A DNA stretch of 64,000 nt from Kingdonia uniflora (taxonomy: Eukaryota > Streptophyta > Magnoliopsida > Ranunculales > Circaeasteraceae), in contig JACGCM010000544.1 in assembly GCA_014058105.1 (NCBI GenBank), positions 124,001 to 188,000 of the forward strand, read 5' to 3'. Below are positions 1 to 18,552 of the stretch, in pieces. Numbering within the stretch: position 1 is the stretch's first letter; each line of letters starts with the position of its first letter. Made by a program: the position numbers and the translations under genes. The notes beneath the pieces were generated by a model, which was given only the letters and a program-made list of their open reading frames with translations, was not told the origin of the DNA and did not search any database.

Positions 1-2660
1 AGTCGATGAGTTTAAGAACTTTGTTCCTACAGACGGCGTCAAATGTAATAGCCTAATTTCGTATCACGAACTTAGCCTTCACACCAAGGATATTCAGAGC
101 TCCTTATACGAATAATGGAAGGATTGTAACACAAAACTTAGCATGGAAAACCTTTGAATAGGCTAAAAACAACGACCTCTCTTGAGGATTTAGAAAGAGA
201 GTAATTTATTGATAGTTGATAGATTCTTACAAGAGAAACTCTGGATATTTTTTATAGAGTTTGAGTGAGTATTCCTCTCTTCTTCATCTCGGATTCTCTG
301 GTCCTATTTATTGGTCTTATAATATGACTGTTGACAACCATTATTATCCTTAACGATGGACGTTGCAATATGTGTGTGATATTCCTTGACCAGATTATGT
401 AACGTTCTGATTTTTGCTGCTTCATAACAGTTTTATTGATGATTGTACATTTTCTTAATTCAAACTGTTGATGTAGAGGTCAAAAGTGATGACTAGAACT
501 TTATAACTGTAATGTGTCTTCAATTGTGCTACGTATATGTTGAGGAGGTCAAATGGTCGTATGTTGGCCAAAGATGAAGCATGAGTCCGAGATGCGGAAT
601 AGGCAATTACTAGACGACTTTCAACCATGAACACGAGAAACATCGTGGGCGAGTGGTGTTGGTTGAGAAGTTCGTGTTATATCTGTTACCTGATATTGTT
701 GTCTTGATTCTTATTGGATGTGTCACGTATTCTGTTGGTGAGGTCGGATAATCGTATGATGGTCGAATATGAAGTATGAGTCTGAAGCGGAATAAGCCAC
801 TATAGGTACCGAAGCAGAGTTTTGCTCGATAAATCAATTGCTTAGTGGCAAGACAACCTGGTGAAATTATGGCTTTGCTTAAATTAGCTAAGGGCCCATT
901 TTTTATTTATTTTTTCCTCTAAGTTGATCTAAGTCTAAATTGATCTGAGTCTGAGTGGAGAAAAAAAAAAGACTCAGACTCGTGGCATATTGGATCTGAG
1001 TGGAGAGGGAAGCTTTAAGTAAAAAAATCTAAGTTTGTACAAAAAAAAAAGGCACCTCTTAGTGCGATGAGTTAGTCCAAACCACTGAACAGACTTAGAC
1101 TTAGACCTCTGAGTCTGACTTGGTGAAAAAACAAACGGCAGTTAATTACGCAAAATACGATGCTTAAGAATTGCCTAGACATAGAAAATATTTGAAGTAT
1201 TTCGAGTTACAGTTATCTTTGCTAATTCAACCGTTGATTACCATTAGATTTATATATTTAGAGGAAAGCTTAGTTAATCGAATGGTGAGCAATTTTTGAA
1301 TCACTATAGATTTTGGGTATAAGTGTGTAGAAGTCTAACAATTTTAGGGCCTGTTTAGTCGGTTAACAATGGTAGTAAGAGAGAAATTACTCACGCATTG
1401 GTCATAGTTTACGTCGACATATTTAGCTTGAGAATGACAGTTTTGATTAACTTTAAACTTAATGTCTTTATCGTATGATATATAAAATGAAAATTTAGAC
1501 TAGTATCATAATCTTATGTGATGATATAAGTAATGTATAAGAAACCAGCTATTAGTCATCGAATCTTGATGCCCAGAGGTGAAATATGTTCTATCATTGC
1601 AAGTTTCCGCAATTTTGCATGACATAGAGAGAAATGCAAACAAATAAAAGATCTAAAAGAAGCGTAGCGGTCAATATATTCATTAAAGAGAGACATCATT
1701 TGGTATTTGGAATCTCCTAAAAGATTTTTTTTTTCAAATCATGGGGTCACTGCCGTTTCATCCGCTTCATTTTTCATTGTTAAGAAACTCCATTTTGCGC
1801 ATGGTGTTTGCTGCTACCAAAAGTCATACCGGCTTGAAGTGATCAAACCCATTTAAGAGTTAGCCCCCTCAAGTTGGCCTGGATCATCTTAACCGGCTCA
1901 GTTTATGGCCACGGGTTGCAAAATTTTGGATTTTATGAGTATTGGAAATCATCGCTATAATTTGCCTGGAATTTAGAGGATCAATGCCTATTATACTTTC
2001 CTTGAAGTTATGGCACAAGCACATACTTCAATTTTGAACAAAATTATACTCAATCGATCTAGAAATTGGAATGAATTTTACCATGCTAATAAGAATATTG
2101 TCGATCAAAAGGGGTTGGTAAAATTTTATCGCGCCTGCTAGGGCCATATCAAGCAAGCATGCCCTGTTGAGTGCAACACAAGGACCCCTTTCTTGGTAAA
2201 TTGCAACAAAAGCTAAATTGTTTAGTAATAAAGTAATGGATGACATTGATGAATGAGATTGTTTAGTCAGTGTTTGTAAGGAAAAATTATACTATTTTAC
2301 CTCTGTAGCAGTAATTGAGAGCAGAGATTCTTAGAACAACATCAAAAGCAAAACGAACAGGTGGTATTGAAATGATAATTCGAAAATGCTGAGTCGAGGA
2401 CTAGGTCTCTATCTTTAAGACATTTCGTCGTACTGCCCTTTGCAAACAGTTAAATGTTGCATCACCTCCAGGATAAAACAGCAGAGTAAGAACTTCTCTT
2501 GCAAGGAAGAAGGACCTTCGAATGAATTGTACTTTCAACTATTTTACTCAGATTCTAGACTCATAGTTATATCAAAGATAAGAGACGACATGTGTATTCG
2601 ATGATCAAAATATTGAGACACAACTTCTCTTTATATAGAGCAAATACAAAACGGTAATAA
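1..2660. other. Intergenic DNA, no supported gene
   Basis: Only short, unconserved reading frames are present. Two diverged copies of a ~75-bp segment lie near 541-615 and 738-800; both contain GAGGTC, a TCGTATG stretch and GCGGAATA. A/T- and GAGTC-rich sequence at about 890-1140 holds a small hairpin (GAGTCTGAGT against ACTCAGACTC) and looks like a degraded MITE. Near 1347 the text AGGGCCTGTTTAG resembles a hAT-type terminus, but no partner end was found. I see no exon with family similarity. Confidence 0.5.
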
Positions 2661-4693
2661 GAGTTAATGGTGAGATACGTCATCAAAAATGTTCGAAACG
2701 GAAGTAAAACGTTCAAGACTTAATTACGAAACAGTAACACGTTACATTTGAAGAATTTAAAAAGAAAAAAGGTTCATTTCGAATAGACTCGGTTCGAATT
2801 GGTCTACTCGGAACTCTAGGTCGAAATGAACTTAGTTCGAATTGGTCTTCTGGGAACTCTAGGTCGAAATGAACTCAATTTGAATTGATCTAGATAGAAT
2901 AGACTCAGTTCGAATTGGCCCAGGTCAAATAGAATTGGTTTTGACAAAATTAATTCTTTTATAGAGGCCCAAGTCTGAAGCCCAATCCCATGAATCGAAC
3001 AAAATTTTAATCTCATTATGAATTGAACAAAAAGAACAAAGTTTTAATCTCATTATAAATCAAACAAAGTTTTAATCTCATTTTTAATAAGAGTTAATGG
3101 TGGGATACGTCATCAAAAACATTTGAAACGGAAGTAAAACATTCAAGACTTAATTACAAAACAATAACACGTTACATTTGAAGAATTTGAAAAGAAAAAA
3201 GGTTCAGTTCGAATAGACTCGGTTTGAATTGGTCTCCTCAGAACTCTAGGTCAAAATGAACTTAGTTCGAATTGGTCTTCTAGGAACTCTAGGTCAAAAT
3301 GAACTCAGTTCTAATTGATCCAGGTATAATAGACTCAGTTCGAATTGATCCAAGTCAAATAGAATTGGTTTTGATAAAATAAAATCTTTTATAGAGGCCC
3401 AAGTCCGAAGCCCAAGCCCATGAATCGAACAAAGTTTTAATCTCATTATGAATTGAATAAAGAGAACAAAGTTTTAATCTCATTATGAATCAAACAAAGT
3501 TTTAATCTCATTTTTAATAAGAGTTAATGGTGGGATACGTCACCAAAAACGTTCAAAACAGAAGTAAAATGTTCAAGACTTAATTACGAAACACTAACAC
3601 GTTACATTTGAAGAATTCAAAAAGAAAAAAGGTTCAGTTCGAATATACCCAGTTCGAATTGGTTTACTCGGAACTCCAGGTCGAAATGAACTTAGTTCGA
3701 ATTGGTCTTCTGGGAACTCTAGGTCGAAATGAACTCAGTTCGAATTGATCTATGTAGAATAGACTCAGTTCGAATTGGTCTAGGTCAAATAGAATTGGTT
3801 TTGACAAAATCAATTCTGTTATAGAGGCCCAACTCTGAAACCCAAGCCCATGAATCGAACAAAGTTTTAATCTCATTATGAATCAAACAAAGTTTTAATC
3901 TCATTTTTAATAAGAGTTAATGGTGGGATACGTCATCAAAAATGTTCAAAACAGAAGTAAAACGTTCAAGACTTAATTACGAAACACTAACACGTTACAT
4001 TTGAAGAATTCAAAAAGAAAAAAGGTTCAGTTCGAATATACCCAGTTCGAATTGGTTTACTCGGAACTCCAGGTCGAAATGAACTTAGTTCGAATTGGTC
4101 TTCTGGGAACTCTAGGTCGAAATGAACTCAGTTCGAATTGATCTATGTAGAATAGACTCAGTTCGAATTGGTCTAGGTCAAATAGAATTGGTTTTGACAA
4201 AATCAATTCTGTTATAGAGGCCCAACTCTGAAGCCCAAGCCCATGAATCGAACAAAGTTTTAATCTCATTATGAATCAAACAAAGTTTTAATCTCATTTT
4301 TAATAAGAGTTAATGGTGGGATACGTCATCAAAAATGTTCAAAACAGAAGTAAAACGTTCAAGACTTAATTACGAAACACTAACACGTTACATTTGAAGA
4401 ATTCAAAAAGAAAAAAGGTTCAGTTCGAATATACCCAGTTCGAATTGGTTTACTCGGAACTCCAGGTCGAAATGAACTTAGTTCGAATTGGTCTTCTGGG
4501 AACTCTAGGTCGAAATGAACTCAGTTCGAATTGATCTATGTAGAATAGACTCAGTTCGAATTGGTCTAGGTCAAATAGAATTGGTTTTGACAAAATCAAT
4601 TCTGTTATAGAGGCCCAACTCTGAAGCCCAAGCCCATGAATCGAACAAAGTTTTAATCTCATTATGAATCAAACAAAGTTTTAATCTCATTTT
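2661..4693. repeat. Five-unit tandem array (430/393 bp)
   Basis: The anchor GAGTTAATGG recurs at 2661, 3091, 3521, 3914 and 4307, so the periods are 430, 430, 393 and 393 bp. The last three units are nearly identical; the first two are more diverged. The 37-bp length difference comes from one extra copy of an internal ACAAAGTTTTAATCTC-type subrepeat in the long units. Each unit also holds several CAGTTCGAATTGGTC-like subrepeats. The array ends abruptly at TTTTTTCGGCCCG. The ~70-codon minus-strand frame in each unit is a by-product of the repetition, not a likely gene. Confidence 0.9.
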
Positions 4694-5040
4694 TTCGGCC
4701 CGCCCCCGCCCAACATAGAGAATAAAGGATCTAGGTTATATCAAGGAAACAAAATACTCTTCCAAGCAATGTGGGACTAAACAAGCCACATGGAGTTTTG
4801 AAGATATAAAACCCAACAGTGTTCCTTAATGCAATTATGCAACAAAGAAGAGAAGGACTGAATGTTCTCTTCAATGTGTATTTTGGTTAAGAAATCACAA
4901 TTTAAAAGGCAAAGGTAGCTTTGTTTATATAGTTAGCGATAAAAAAAACAAATGTTAAAAAAATTCTTATTTAGTTGTTTTAATCGTTGGATATTAAAAC
5001 CTCCGAGATATCATAAATATAAACCTAACACAATGCATAA

Positions 5041-5426
5041 GAGCATCTCCAACAGAGACAGTATGTTATTCCGGTTTTGGATACTAGTATCCAAAATAGC
5101 ATACCACTTTGCTCCAACAGATTTCTCTCCGAATTCAATTTTTTTATATTAAAATTGGGACCCACAATGTTATTTTATGAGAGAGAATAGATTTTTATTA
5201 AAAATTAGGACCACAATATTCATTTATTAGAGAGAAAAAAAAAGGATAAGAAATAGTTGTGTGGGACCCACAAAAATAGTATGCACATACCACTCTCCAA
5301 GTTCTAGATTCGCATACTTTAAAGGGGTATGGAGATGAGTATGTTGAACATCATACTCCTGTTGGAATGAGTTTTTGCAAAAGTATGTGAAAAGTGTAAC
5401 AGTGTACCATGCTGTTGGGAATGCTT
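5041..5426. mobile_element. PIF/Harbinger-like MITE
   Basis: Terminal inverted repeats GAGCATCTCCAACAG (left) and CTGTTGGGAATGCTT (right) are flanked on both sides by TAA (5038-5040 and 5427-5429). A 3-bp TWA target duplication is the hallmark of PIF/Harbinger insertion. The element is 386 bp, AT-rich and non-coding. Confidence 0.7.
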
Positions 5427-5494
5427 TAATTAATATCATAACAAATTTCTATGTGATTTTTTTTATTTTGCCGGAACTTACTCCATGTTACAGC

Positions 5495-5663
5495 TGTTAG
5501 AGTGTATGTATGCAACTACACATATTTACTTTAGTCCCACATTGGGTAGGAATATAATTAGCTTAGAGAGCCCATGTTACATAAAAATGGCTAGGTTGTA
5601 ATTCCATTCCTACCTAATTTGAGACTAAAGTAGATATGTGTACTTACATACATACACTCCAAC
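5495..5663. repeat. Near-palindromic foldback, ~170 bp
   Basis: Two arms of about 60 bp (about 5495-5560 and 5597-5663) are inverted copies. GTGTATGTATG, ACACATAT and ACTTTAGTC appear on the left and their complements in reverse order on the right, separated by a loop of roughly 40 bp. The transcript of either strand would form a long hairpin. It may be a small MITE or a hairpin-RNA source; neither is shown. Confidence 0.65.
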
Positions 5664-5666
5664 AAC

Positions 5667-7551
5667 AAACGAGATCAATATGTTTATCCTGCTCTATCGT
5701 TATGAAAAATTCACCGAGGCTAACTAATAAATTTTCTTATCGTTATGAAAAATTCACCGCTATATATGATATCCCATGTTTCTAATTAGATAATAACATT
5801 CTTTGTGAGCTTCCTACTTTCTTTCTTTTAGTCCCACATTGTTTGTGAGAACCATATCTCTTTCTATACATCATTTGTTAACAAGTTGCGTTCGAAGAAA
5901 GGAAAGGCGGTTGGCAACTCTCCTCACATGGGACAGGGACGGGATCAGCTTTTGAGCTTACCTGTTACCACACATGGTTAAGGCTACGTTTTCTCTCTGA
6001 TCATGAATGTGTTTGAGCCATTTGTTTTTAGTTTCTTCCAATATTTCATCTTATGTAACTTAGGTTCCAGATGAAAAATTAACATGTACGAATCATACGC
6101 CAAGAACATATTGGTATGTTCTTGTGCCATATATGATCGACAGTCACGGTCCTCGCAGATAAAATTGAAGCAACATCTATAAGTCACAAAAGTTGTTGGT
6201 ACTGTCTTTACTATGAAAATGGAACTTACACTTCATCACAAAACACATTATATTGCTGTAAATGAAAATGGCATTGGTATGTTTTACCTTACAAAACTAT
6301 CATTCTTAAGAAAATGAAACTTGTGTGAAAAATGAAAACATCATTTCAACTACGAAAAAACCCGATAAGTTGTTGGATTATTCCGTCGATACCATTTTGG
6401 TGAACGGGCAATCACTCGTCTAGCAACTTGACGGATGATTAACCAACTGCCCACTCCGGCCACCCGTAAGCCAATTAACTCGAATTTTAGCCCAGTTAAG
6501 CTCACCAATAATATTTACCTCAAAATTACGCCCACCAAATATTCATTTTTTTTAATTTTTTCCCTAAAGGTGTCCAGGCTACATGCCACACAAACCGGGC
6601 AAGCTGACACGGGGCCGACATGCTCATACCAACCTCGAAGCCCACCAGTGGTGAGAATCAAACCTTACACCCCAGTTAGGTGATACACTATCTAGCGTGA
6701 TACCCTATCTAGCTACAGGGGCTACAGTCCATCACTTGACTTCGAATATTTGAGGAGAAAAATATACAATGGTGGAGAAGAAAAGGTCAAGAATTACTAT
6801 TATAATTTTATTATCTGTAGCATATGCTTGGAATCAAATGCTACAATCCCCACCTCACAATGTGGGAAAAAGACTTCCACCTTAGCTTGAAAACAATGGT
6901 AGGGTCCTTGTGAATACTCTAAGCTAAAAGACAGTGTAGAAACTATAAGGTTTGTAATTGACCCTTTGTCCCACTCTTACATGTGCAACCCACACAACCC
7001 AAAAGGCCTACCCTTGAAAACAATGTTTTGCCGGACTGGTTGAAATCACCCTAAACTTATAGCCTAGTGATCAAGGACTATGCCTCAAGAAGCAAATGGT
7101 CTTGAGATCCATTCACAACCCAACAAGGGTCACTTGCCAGGATTTATCTTGACTTACCTGACATATGTCTGTAGAGATCTCACGGTCTCATGGATTAGTC
7201 AGGCAAATGGTCATAAATATGCTTATTAGCCATTATAAAATTATCTAGGAGAGGAGTAGGTGTATGCTTATATGAAGGTGGAGTTGGAGTTATTATTTGT
7301 ATAATGGTCAAGTTCATATTGATCTATTCGGAACACACTGACCCAAATTCTAGGGCGATTATGTTGAAACATTTATAATGCTAACACTGAAATTTCGTGC
7401 CAACTTCCTACAATGTTTTATTAATACAACTTGTACAAGAGATGCCATTGTTGGTTATCACATAATTTTTTTAATTCGAAGCTACGTATGAAGTGCAAGT
7501 CTGTAGTTGGATCAGGTTTAGATAAGAAGAAAAAAAATGTATTCAAAGGAG
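5667..7551. other. Intergenic DNA, no supported gene
   Basis: Only short reading frames occur, none with recognisable domains. The interval leads into the duplicated upstream region of the Ca2+-ATPase gene. Confidence 0.45.
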
Positions 7552-8543
7552 AATGATTAGAGTTATAACTCGAGTGAAAGCTAAAGATGTCACAAACAAT
7601 AGTCGTATGTTATCTTCTCTCTAATTATTTTGTCATTTTATAGTATATAGTAGTAACCATTTAATAGTTTTTTTTTAATTCCTATGAAAGAATTAAAGTT
7701 TTGAAAGAAACATCTTGGAGTTCATAATTTGGGTTTTTGTTTCTTAAGACTTTCACAAACTTCCACCTCAGTGCACCACCCATTTGCTTAATGAAAACAA
7801 TCTTAAGGAGTATTCGTATGATAGGCACAGTTTTTTTTAAAATGTCACAATTTCAACATTCGCATGCCTCTTATATCTTCTTTCTTCTCTAGGCCTGACA
7901 AAATTTCGGAAGTTGAATTGGATCGTATGTTATTCGGATTAAATCAGATTGGATCGTATTCGGAATAATCGGATTGAATATTTAGGAAAATCAAAATTGC
8001 AACACGATCCGATAATTTTCAGGAAAAAAATCGAAAATTGAATTTTAGGGTTCCAAAATCGAAAAAATTAGATTGAATTTCAAAAGAATAACAAATCAGA
8101 AGTTCGAACAAAAGTTGCAGCCCTACTTCTCTCAAATCTCTTCTCTTCCCATCTCCTCCCTCATATCAAACCAACTTTTTGCTCGCAGGCAAAGGGTTTC
8201 TTCGTCTATTCCTCCAAATCGGATCCTCTCTCCTCAAATCAGATTGCATTACGTAGCTGATCCAATAGTAACCCTCCACCTATCTTCGTTGTGTGAGACC
8301 CACCAATTATTAAAGAACTCATCTACGAAAATTTCCCAAAAAACAAGTTTTCATCATTTTTTTAGAGAGATAAAACTTCATACATTAACAGAGAGAGAGA
8401 AGCAGTAGTCTTTTTAAGCGATCGAATCGCCTTTGCTTTTCTCTCTCTCACTCTCTCTCTCTCCATCAGATCTGGTTTCACTGGAAACCCTAATTTGAAC
8501 AATTTGAACCAAGCAAGTACTCTTTTTGAAACCCTAATTTATT
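7552..8543 (+). repeat. Upstream copy of duplicated promoter/leader (unit A)
   Basis: Unit A starts at AATGATTAGAG (7552) and is repeated exactly 1000 bp later as unit B. Shared landmarks include AAAGATGTCACAAA, CTAATTATTTTGTCATTTTA, CGTCTATTCCTCCAAAT, GATTGCATTACGTAGCTGAT, the CT-rich tract before CATCAGATCTGGTTTCACT and the leader end AACAATTTGAACCAA. Unit B runs directly into the Ca2+-ATPase start codon, so unit A is a second copy of that gene's promoter and 5' leader. It also contains a hAT-like MITE at about 7890-8125. Confidence 0.85.
7890..8125. mobile_element. hAT-like MITE in unit A
   Basis: The left end TAGGCCTGACAAAATTTCGG and right end AAAAGTTGCAGCCCTA are imperfect inverted repeats of the form TAGGSCTG.CAA. 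CTTCTC occurs on both flanks. The interior is rich in GGATCG/CGGAAT motifs. The same family is present in inverted orientation at 51002-51555 and 63227-63778, and a more degraded relative occupies the matching place in unit B (about 8916-9150). Confidence 0.5.
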
Positions 8544-8551
8544 CTAAGTAT

Positions 8552-9935
8552 AATGATTAGAGTTATAACTCAAGTCAAGCTAAAAGCTAAAGATGTCACA
8601 AAATAATAATTGCATGTTATCTTTTCTCTAATTATTTTGTCATTTTATAGTATATACCCGTAACCATTTAATAATTTTTTTAGAATTGTTACGGAATAAC
8701 TAAAGTTTTGAAAGAAACATCGTGGAGTTCATAAATTTTGGTTTTTGTTCTTAAGACTTTCACAAACTTCCATCCTATGCCCCACCCATTTGCTTAATGA
8801 AAACAATTTAGGGACTATTCCTATGATAGGCACAGTTTAAATCAAAAGATGTCACAATTTTAACATCCGCATGTCGACTCACCCAACCTATTTTCTTTAT
8901 CTCTTATCTCCTCACTAGGCTTGTCAAAATTTCGGATATTCCGAAAATTTCGAAAGTTGAACTTCAAATTAAATCGAATCGGATGTTATTTAGAATAATC
9001 AGATCAAAAATTTCGGAAAATCGGAATAGCAAAAGACTATGCGGTTCCGATCTGATATTTTTCAGAAATTGAATTTTAGGGTTCCAAAATTGGAAAAATT
9101 GGATCGAATTTAAAAAAAATTCAGAAGTTCAGAAAAAAGTTGTTGCCATGCTTATTTCCAATCTAGGGGTGAGCATGGGTCGGTTTCAACAGTATAAACC
9201 GAACCAAAATAAATAGGAGGAACCGAAACCGAAATCGAAATCGAACCGAAAAATAGATCGGTTTGTTCGGTTTCTCGGTTTGTATTCCATCAAAACTTGT
9301 AAATTTATTATTTAAGTCAAACATTTACTTGACAATGGCTAAAATACATTTAGAGTTTTCTTTACTAAAAATGTTTATTCTCGATTCAGTTCGATTTTTG
9401 TCGGTTCCTATTATGGAGAAGCCGAAACCAAAACAATTAAAGAACAAAAACTGAAGCCCCAAAAATTGAACCATTTTGTTAAGTTCGAATCGGTTTGGTT
9501 CGGTTTCTTCGGTTTTTTGCTCACCCATACTCCAATCTCTTCTCCCCTCAGATCAAACCTTTTGTTCTCACGCAACGCAGACGGCTTCGTCTATTCCTCC
9601 AAATTGGGTCCTCTCTCATCGAATCAGATTGCATTACGTAGCTGATCCAATAGTAACCCTCCACCTCTGTCTTTCTTGTGTGGACCCACCAATTATTAAA
9701 CAACTCATCTACGGAAATTTCCCGGAAAATAAGTTTTCCTCATTTTTTTAGAGAGAGAAAACTTGATACATTTCAGAGAGAGAGAGAGAAGCTGTTCTCC
9801 TTTTAAGCGGTCGAATCATCTTTGCTTTTCTCTCACTCTCTCTCTCTCCATCAGATCTGGTTTCACTCGAAACCCTAATTTGAACAATTTGAACCAAACA
9901 GGTACTCTTCTTGAAGCCCTAATTTCTTCAATTTT
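8552..9935 (+). promoter_or_regulatory. Proximal promoter and 5' leader of the ECA gene (unit B)
   Basis: This second tandem copy lies immediately upstream of the Ca2+-ATPase coding region. It is longer than unit A mainly because a 366-bp hAT MITE is inserted at 9165-9530. The CT/GA-rich leader at 9775-9850 is typical of plant 5' UTRs. A CAG|GTACTC donor-like site at about 9899-9905 suggests a 5'-UTR intron ending shortly before the start codon. TATA and transcription start positions cannot be fixed from sequence alone. Confidence 0.6.
9165..9530. mobile_element. hAT MITE with 8-bp target duplication
   Basis: The element starts AGGGGTGAGCATGGG and ends TTTTGCTCACCCATAC (inverted repeats). 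It is flanked by a perfect 8-bp direct repeat TCCAATCT at 9157-9164 and 9531-9538. The interior is rich in GGTTCGGTTT/AACCGAAACC. The orthologous place in unit A (CTCTCAAATCTCTTCTC) is an empty site, so the insertion followed the promoter duplication. Confidence 0.85.
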
Positions 9936-10034
9936 GATGTTTAAAGCTCTAATTTAGTGTAATTTAGTGTGTTTTGAGTGTAATTTAGTGTTGTTGATGT
10001 GTAGATTGAGGTAATTTGGTCTTGATTTGAGGGA

Positions 10035-16403
<6,369 letters not shown>

Positions 16404-16995
16404 AAAGTAAGATTGAACCAGAGGAAAAGAGGAGTTAAATTTGCTGATGCCTAACAAGTAGTCCCCGCTCTTTTCAATAGCGAGGGCTGGTTTTAGAATT
16501 TAGACTTTAAAATAGGTAGACCAGATTAAGAAGTAGTTTGGGACTCCCTATAGAAGAAAGATATGAAGAGATCCAAATTCACTTCTGATCATATTTTTCT
16601 GATTCTTCTTGGAACTCATTTTTGACTGTTCAAGTGCATAATAGAAGCATTTTTTTATTATTGCAGTCACGCTTTGGTTTTTTTCTGTTCTTTACTTATT
16701 CTTTTTATCATTTGTTACTTGACATCTCAAAAATAAATTTGAGAATTCTTGTTTTCAATACTGTAAACCTGAAATCAGTGGACTCAGCAGCTCTGAAGCT
16801 ACAATCGGGATTGTATACTACAGGAGTTAAACTGTTTTTTTTATGAGAAGCTCTGTATTACGACATAGGCCAACATTGTACTAGAGTTCATCATTTTTCA
16901 GCAGTAACTAGGGGATTGCATAGATCATAATCCCCGTTAAACTATGGGTTCAAATACTCTTCCCTCCAGCACCTCACCTAGGACAAAAAACTCTC
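16404..16995. other. 3' flank of the ECA gene
   Basis: Probable 3' UTR and downstream DNA. AT-rich with no supported reading frame. The polyadenylation site cannot be placed with confidence. Confidence 0.4.
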
Positions 16996-17139
16996 TTTAG
17001 TTTCCTCCAACACCTCACATAATTTGTTGATAAAACTGTCAAATGCTTTACAAGTAAAAATGTCTCAACTAAAATCGATGATTTTGTCATTCCAAATATC
17101 AAAAGAAAATGAGTTTAGGTAAGAGCTGGATGAGTAGGT
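16996..17139 (-). pseudogene. Repeated gene fragment, copy 1 of 4
   Basis: About 140 bp matching the segments at 22546-22655, 26977-27143 and 29058-29222. Shared text includes TTTCCTCCAACACCT, a GTCATTCCAA/GTCATTCAAA motif and GAGTTTAGG followed by GCTGGATGAGTAGG. Read on the minus strand it resembles the end of a coding exon, but this copy has in-frame disruptions. The similarity to the 22.6-kb copy extends to about 17320 (TTCTGCATGAGGATTATG, GTGAATGAC). The parental gene is not recognised. Confidence 0.5.
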
Positions 17140-17320
17140 GTTTATACACAGACAATCGTTATGAAATTTCCTTCGACCATAACATTTACACAAGTATGAA
17201 TTGAAATGAGGACTACATGCTCCTCGGATAACAAACACTTCACAACTTGTTCTGCATGAGGATTATGTTTAGCAGTGAATGACCCGAAAATTGGAATGAA
17301 ACCTCGCTCTCGTGATTCAT

Positions 17321-18340
17321 TTGATCACCTGGAAAAATTACATCCCCGTGAAAAGGGAAATGTTAGAAGACGTGACAATTTATTAACCTAGAACTTATTT
17401 TCACGGGAACCATCCTTATGGAACTTATTTTCCTCATAATATGAACTCCCGGAGTACTTAAAAGTAAAAAAGTTTGCCCATCATCTTCCATGTTTTTTGA
17501 CTAAAGGGATGTTATATAAGTCATAAGTTGGGCGAATTTTTGGCAGAGCTAAAATAACTAACAACATGGGTGAAAAACAGTATGTACACACTTCACAGTC
17601 CATAGGACCGCAGCTATATCCCTCCCTATATTGTGTCGCCTTACGATTTACGATTACAGTTATTCTTCCGTGATAATGAAAGGGACTGCATGTATTACTA
17701 TTATCGACCATTTTGTAATTTTTATGGAGTTATTTGTAAGTATATTGATATCATTAAGGATGTTTATTTGTTGTTTAGTTGTTCTAAAACAATCACATCT
17801 ATTAGTTGGTATAACCTTGTTAACAACGACAAGTCGACAACGTTATCGTAAACTGATCATTCCTCATCTGGAGCGACTTGACCTATAACATAAATGATCT
17901 TTATCTTGCAAAGAACAAACAATAAAACGAAGCTCGTTTATATCTTATGATTCTTACTTCTACTTTATACTCCTAATACCTTCCTTTTATTTTAAGCGTT
18001 TTGTAACAATTACGGCTCTACTACGGCATATAAGTTTGTTCGAAACACAAACTTTTCAGAGTACAAGAGAATTGTAAACTAAAGGAATTGTTAGCTATCG
18101 AAATATTCGAAAAAGGGTATCCATACGGCTATCAATTATCAATAACACTACGGAAAAAATTGTAACAAATGAGTATACATACTCTTTCAATAGGGCCATC
18201 GCCATAATAAATCCTCGCATTACTTCATAAGTTTCAAATCATTAACCCATTGAATGTATTATAGTAGTAAATTATGGGACTAAATCTCTATTATTAGAAC
18301 TAGAGGTTCTATCTCAAAAAACCAATTGGCATTGAGAGAA
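17321..18340. other. Intergenic DNA, no supported gene
   Basis: AT-rich sequence with only short reading frames (for example about 17631-17888) that lack domain similarity. Confidence 0.4.
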
Positions 18341-18348
18341 GTAGCCCC

Positions 18349-18552
18349 AGTGTCACGGCCCGGCTCTGGCACATCTATAGTGCCTCAAATTGCAACTGAA
18401 TAAGAGACCGTGCGGCGTACATGTACGTGCGGCTGAGCATGTATGTAGCCAGTGTCACGGCCCGGCTCTGGCACATCTATAGTGCCTCGAAGTGAAGCGG
18501 AATAAGAGACCGTGCGGCTAAGCATGTACAAGCCTTCTTCACTAGGCGTGAC
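18349..18552. repeat. Two direct repeats with a 102-bp period
   Basis: AGTGTCACGGCCCGGCTCTG begins at 18349 and again at 18451. Each copy continues through a CATCTATAGTGCCTC block to GAATAAGAGACCGTGCGG. GC content is clearly higher than in the surroundings. A related fragment containing GCGGAATAAGGGACCGTGCG lies at 57057-57166, exactly at the junction of the large tandem duplication. Confidence 0.8.

Noticed and set aside
2816..4662. Four similar ~70-codon minus-strand frames (MRLK..CSIHG) that could be taken for a gene family
   Set aside because: They are the same frame in successive tandem-repeat units and contain translated subrepeats. No start context, splice sites or family similarity.
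18349..18552. Direct repeats considered as a CRISPR-like array
   Set aside because: Only two copies with a 102-bp period, no short repeat/unique spacer structure, and the context is a plant nuclear genome.
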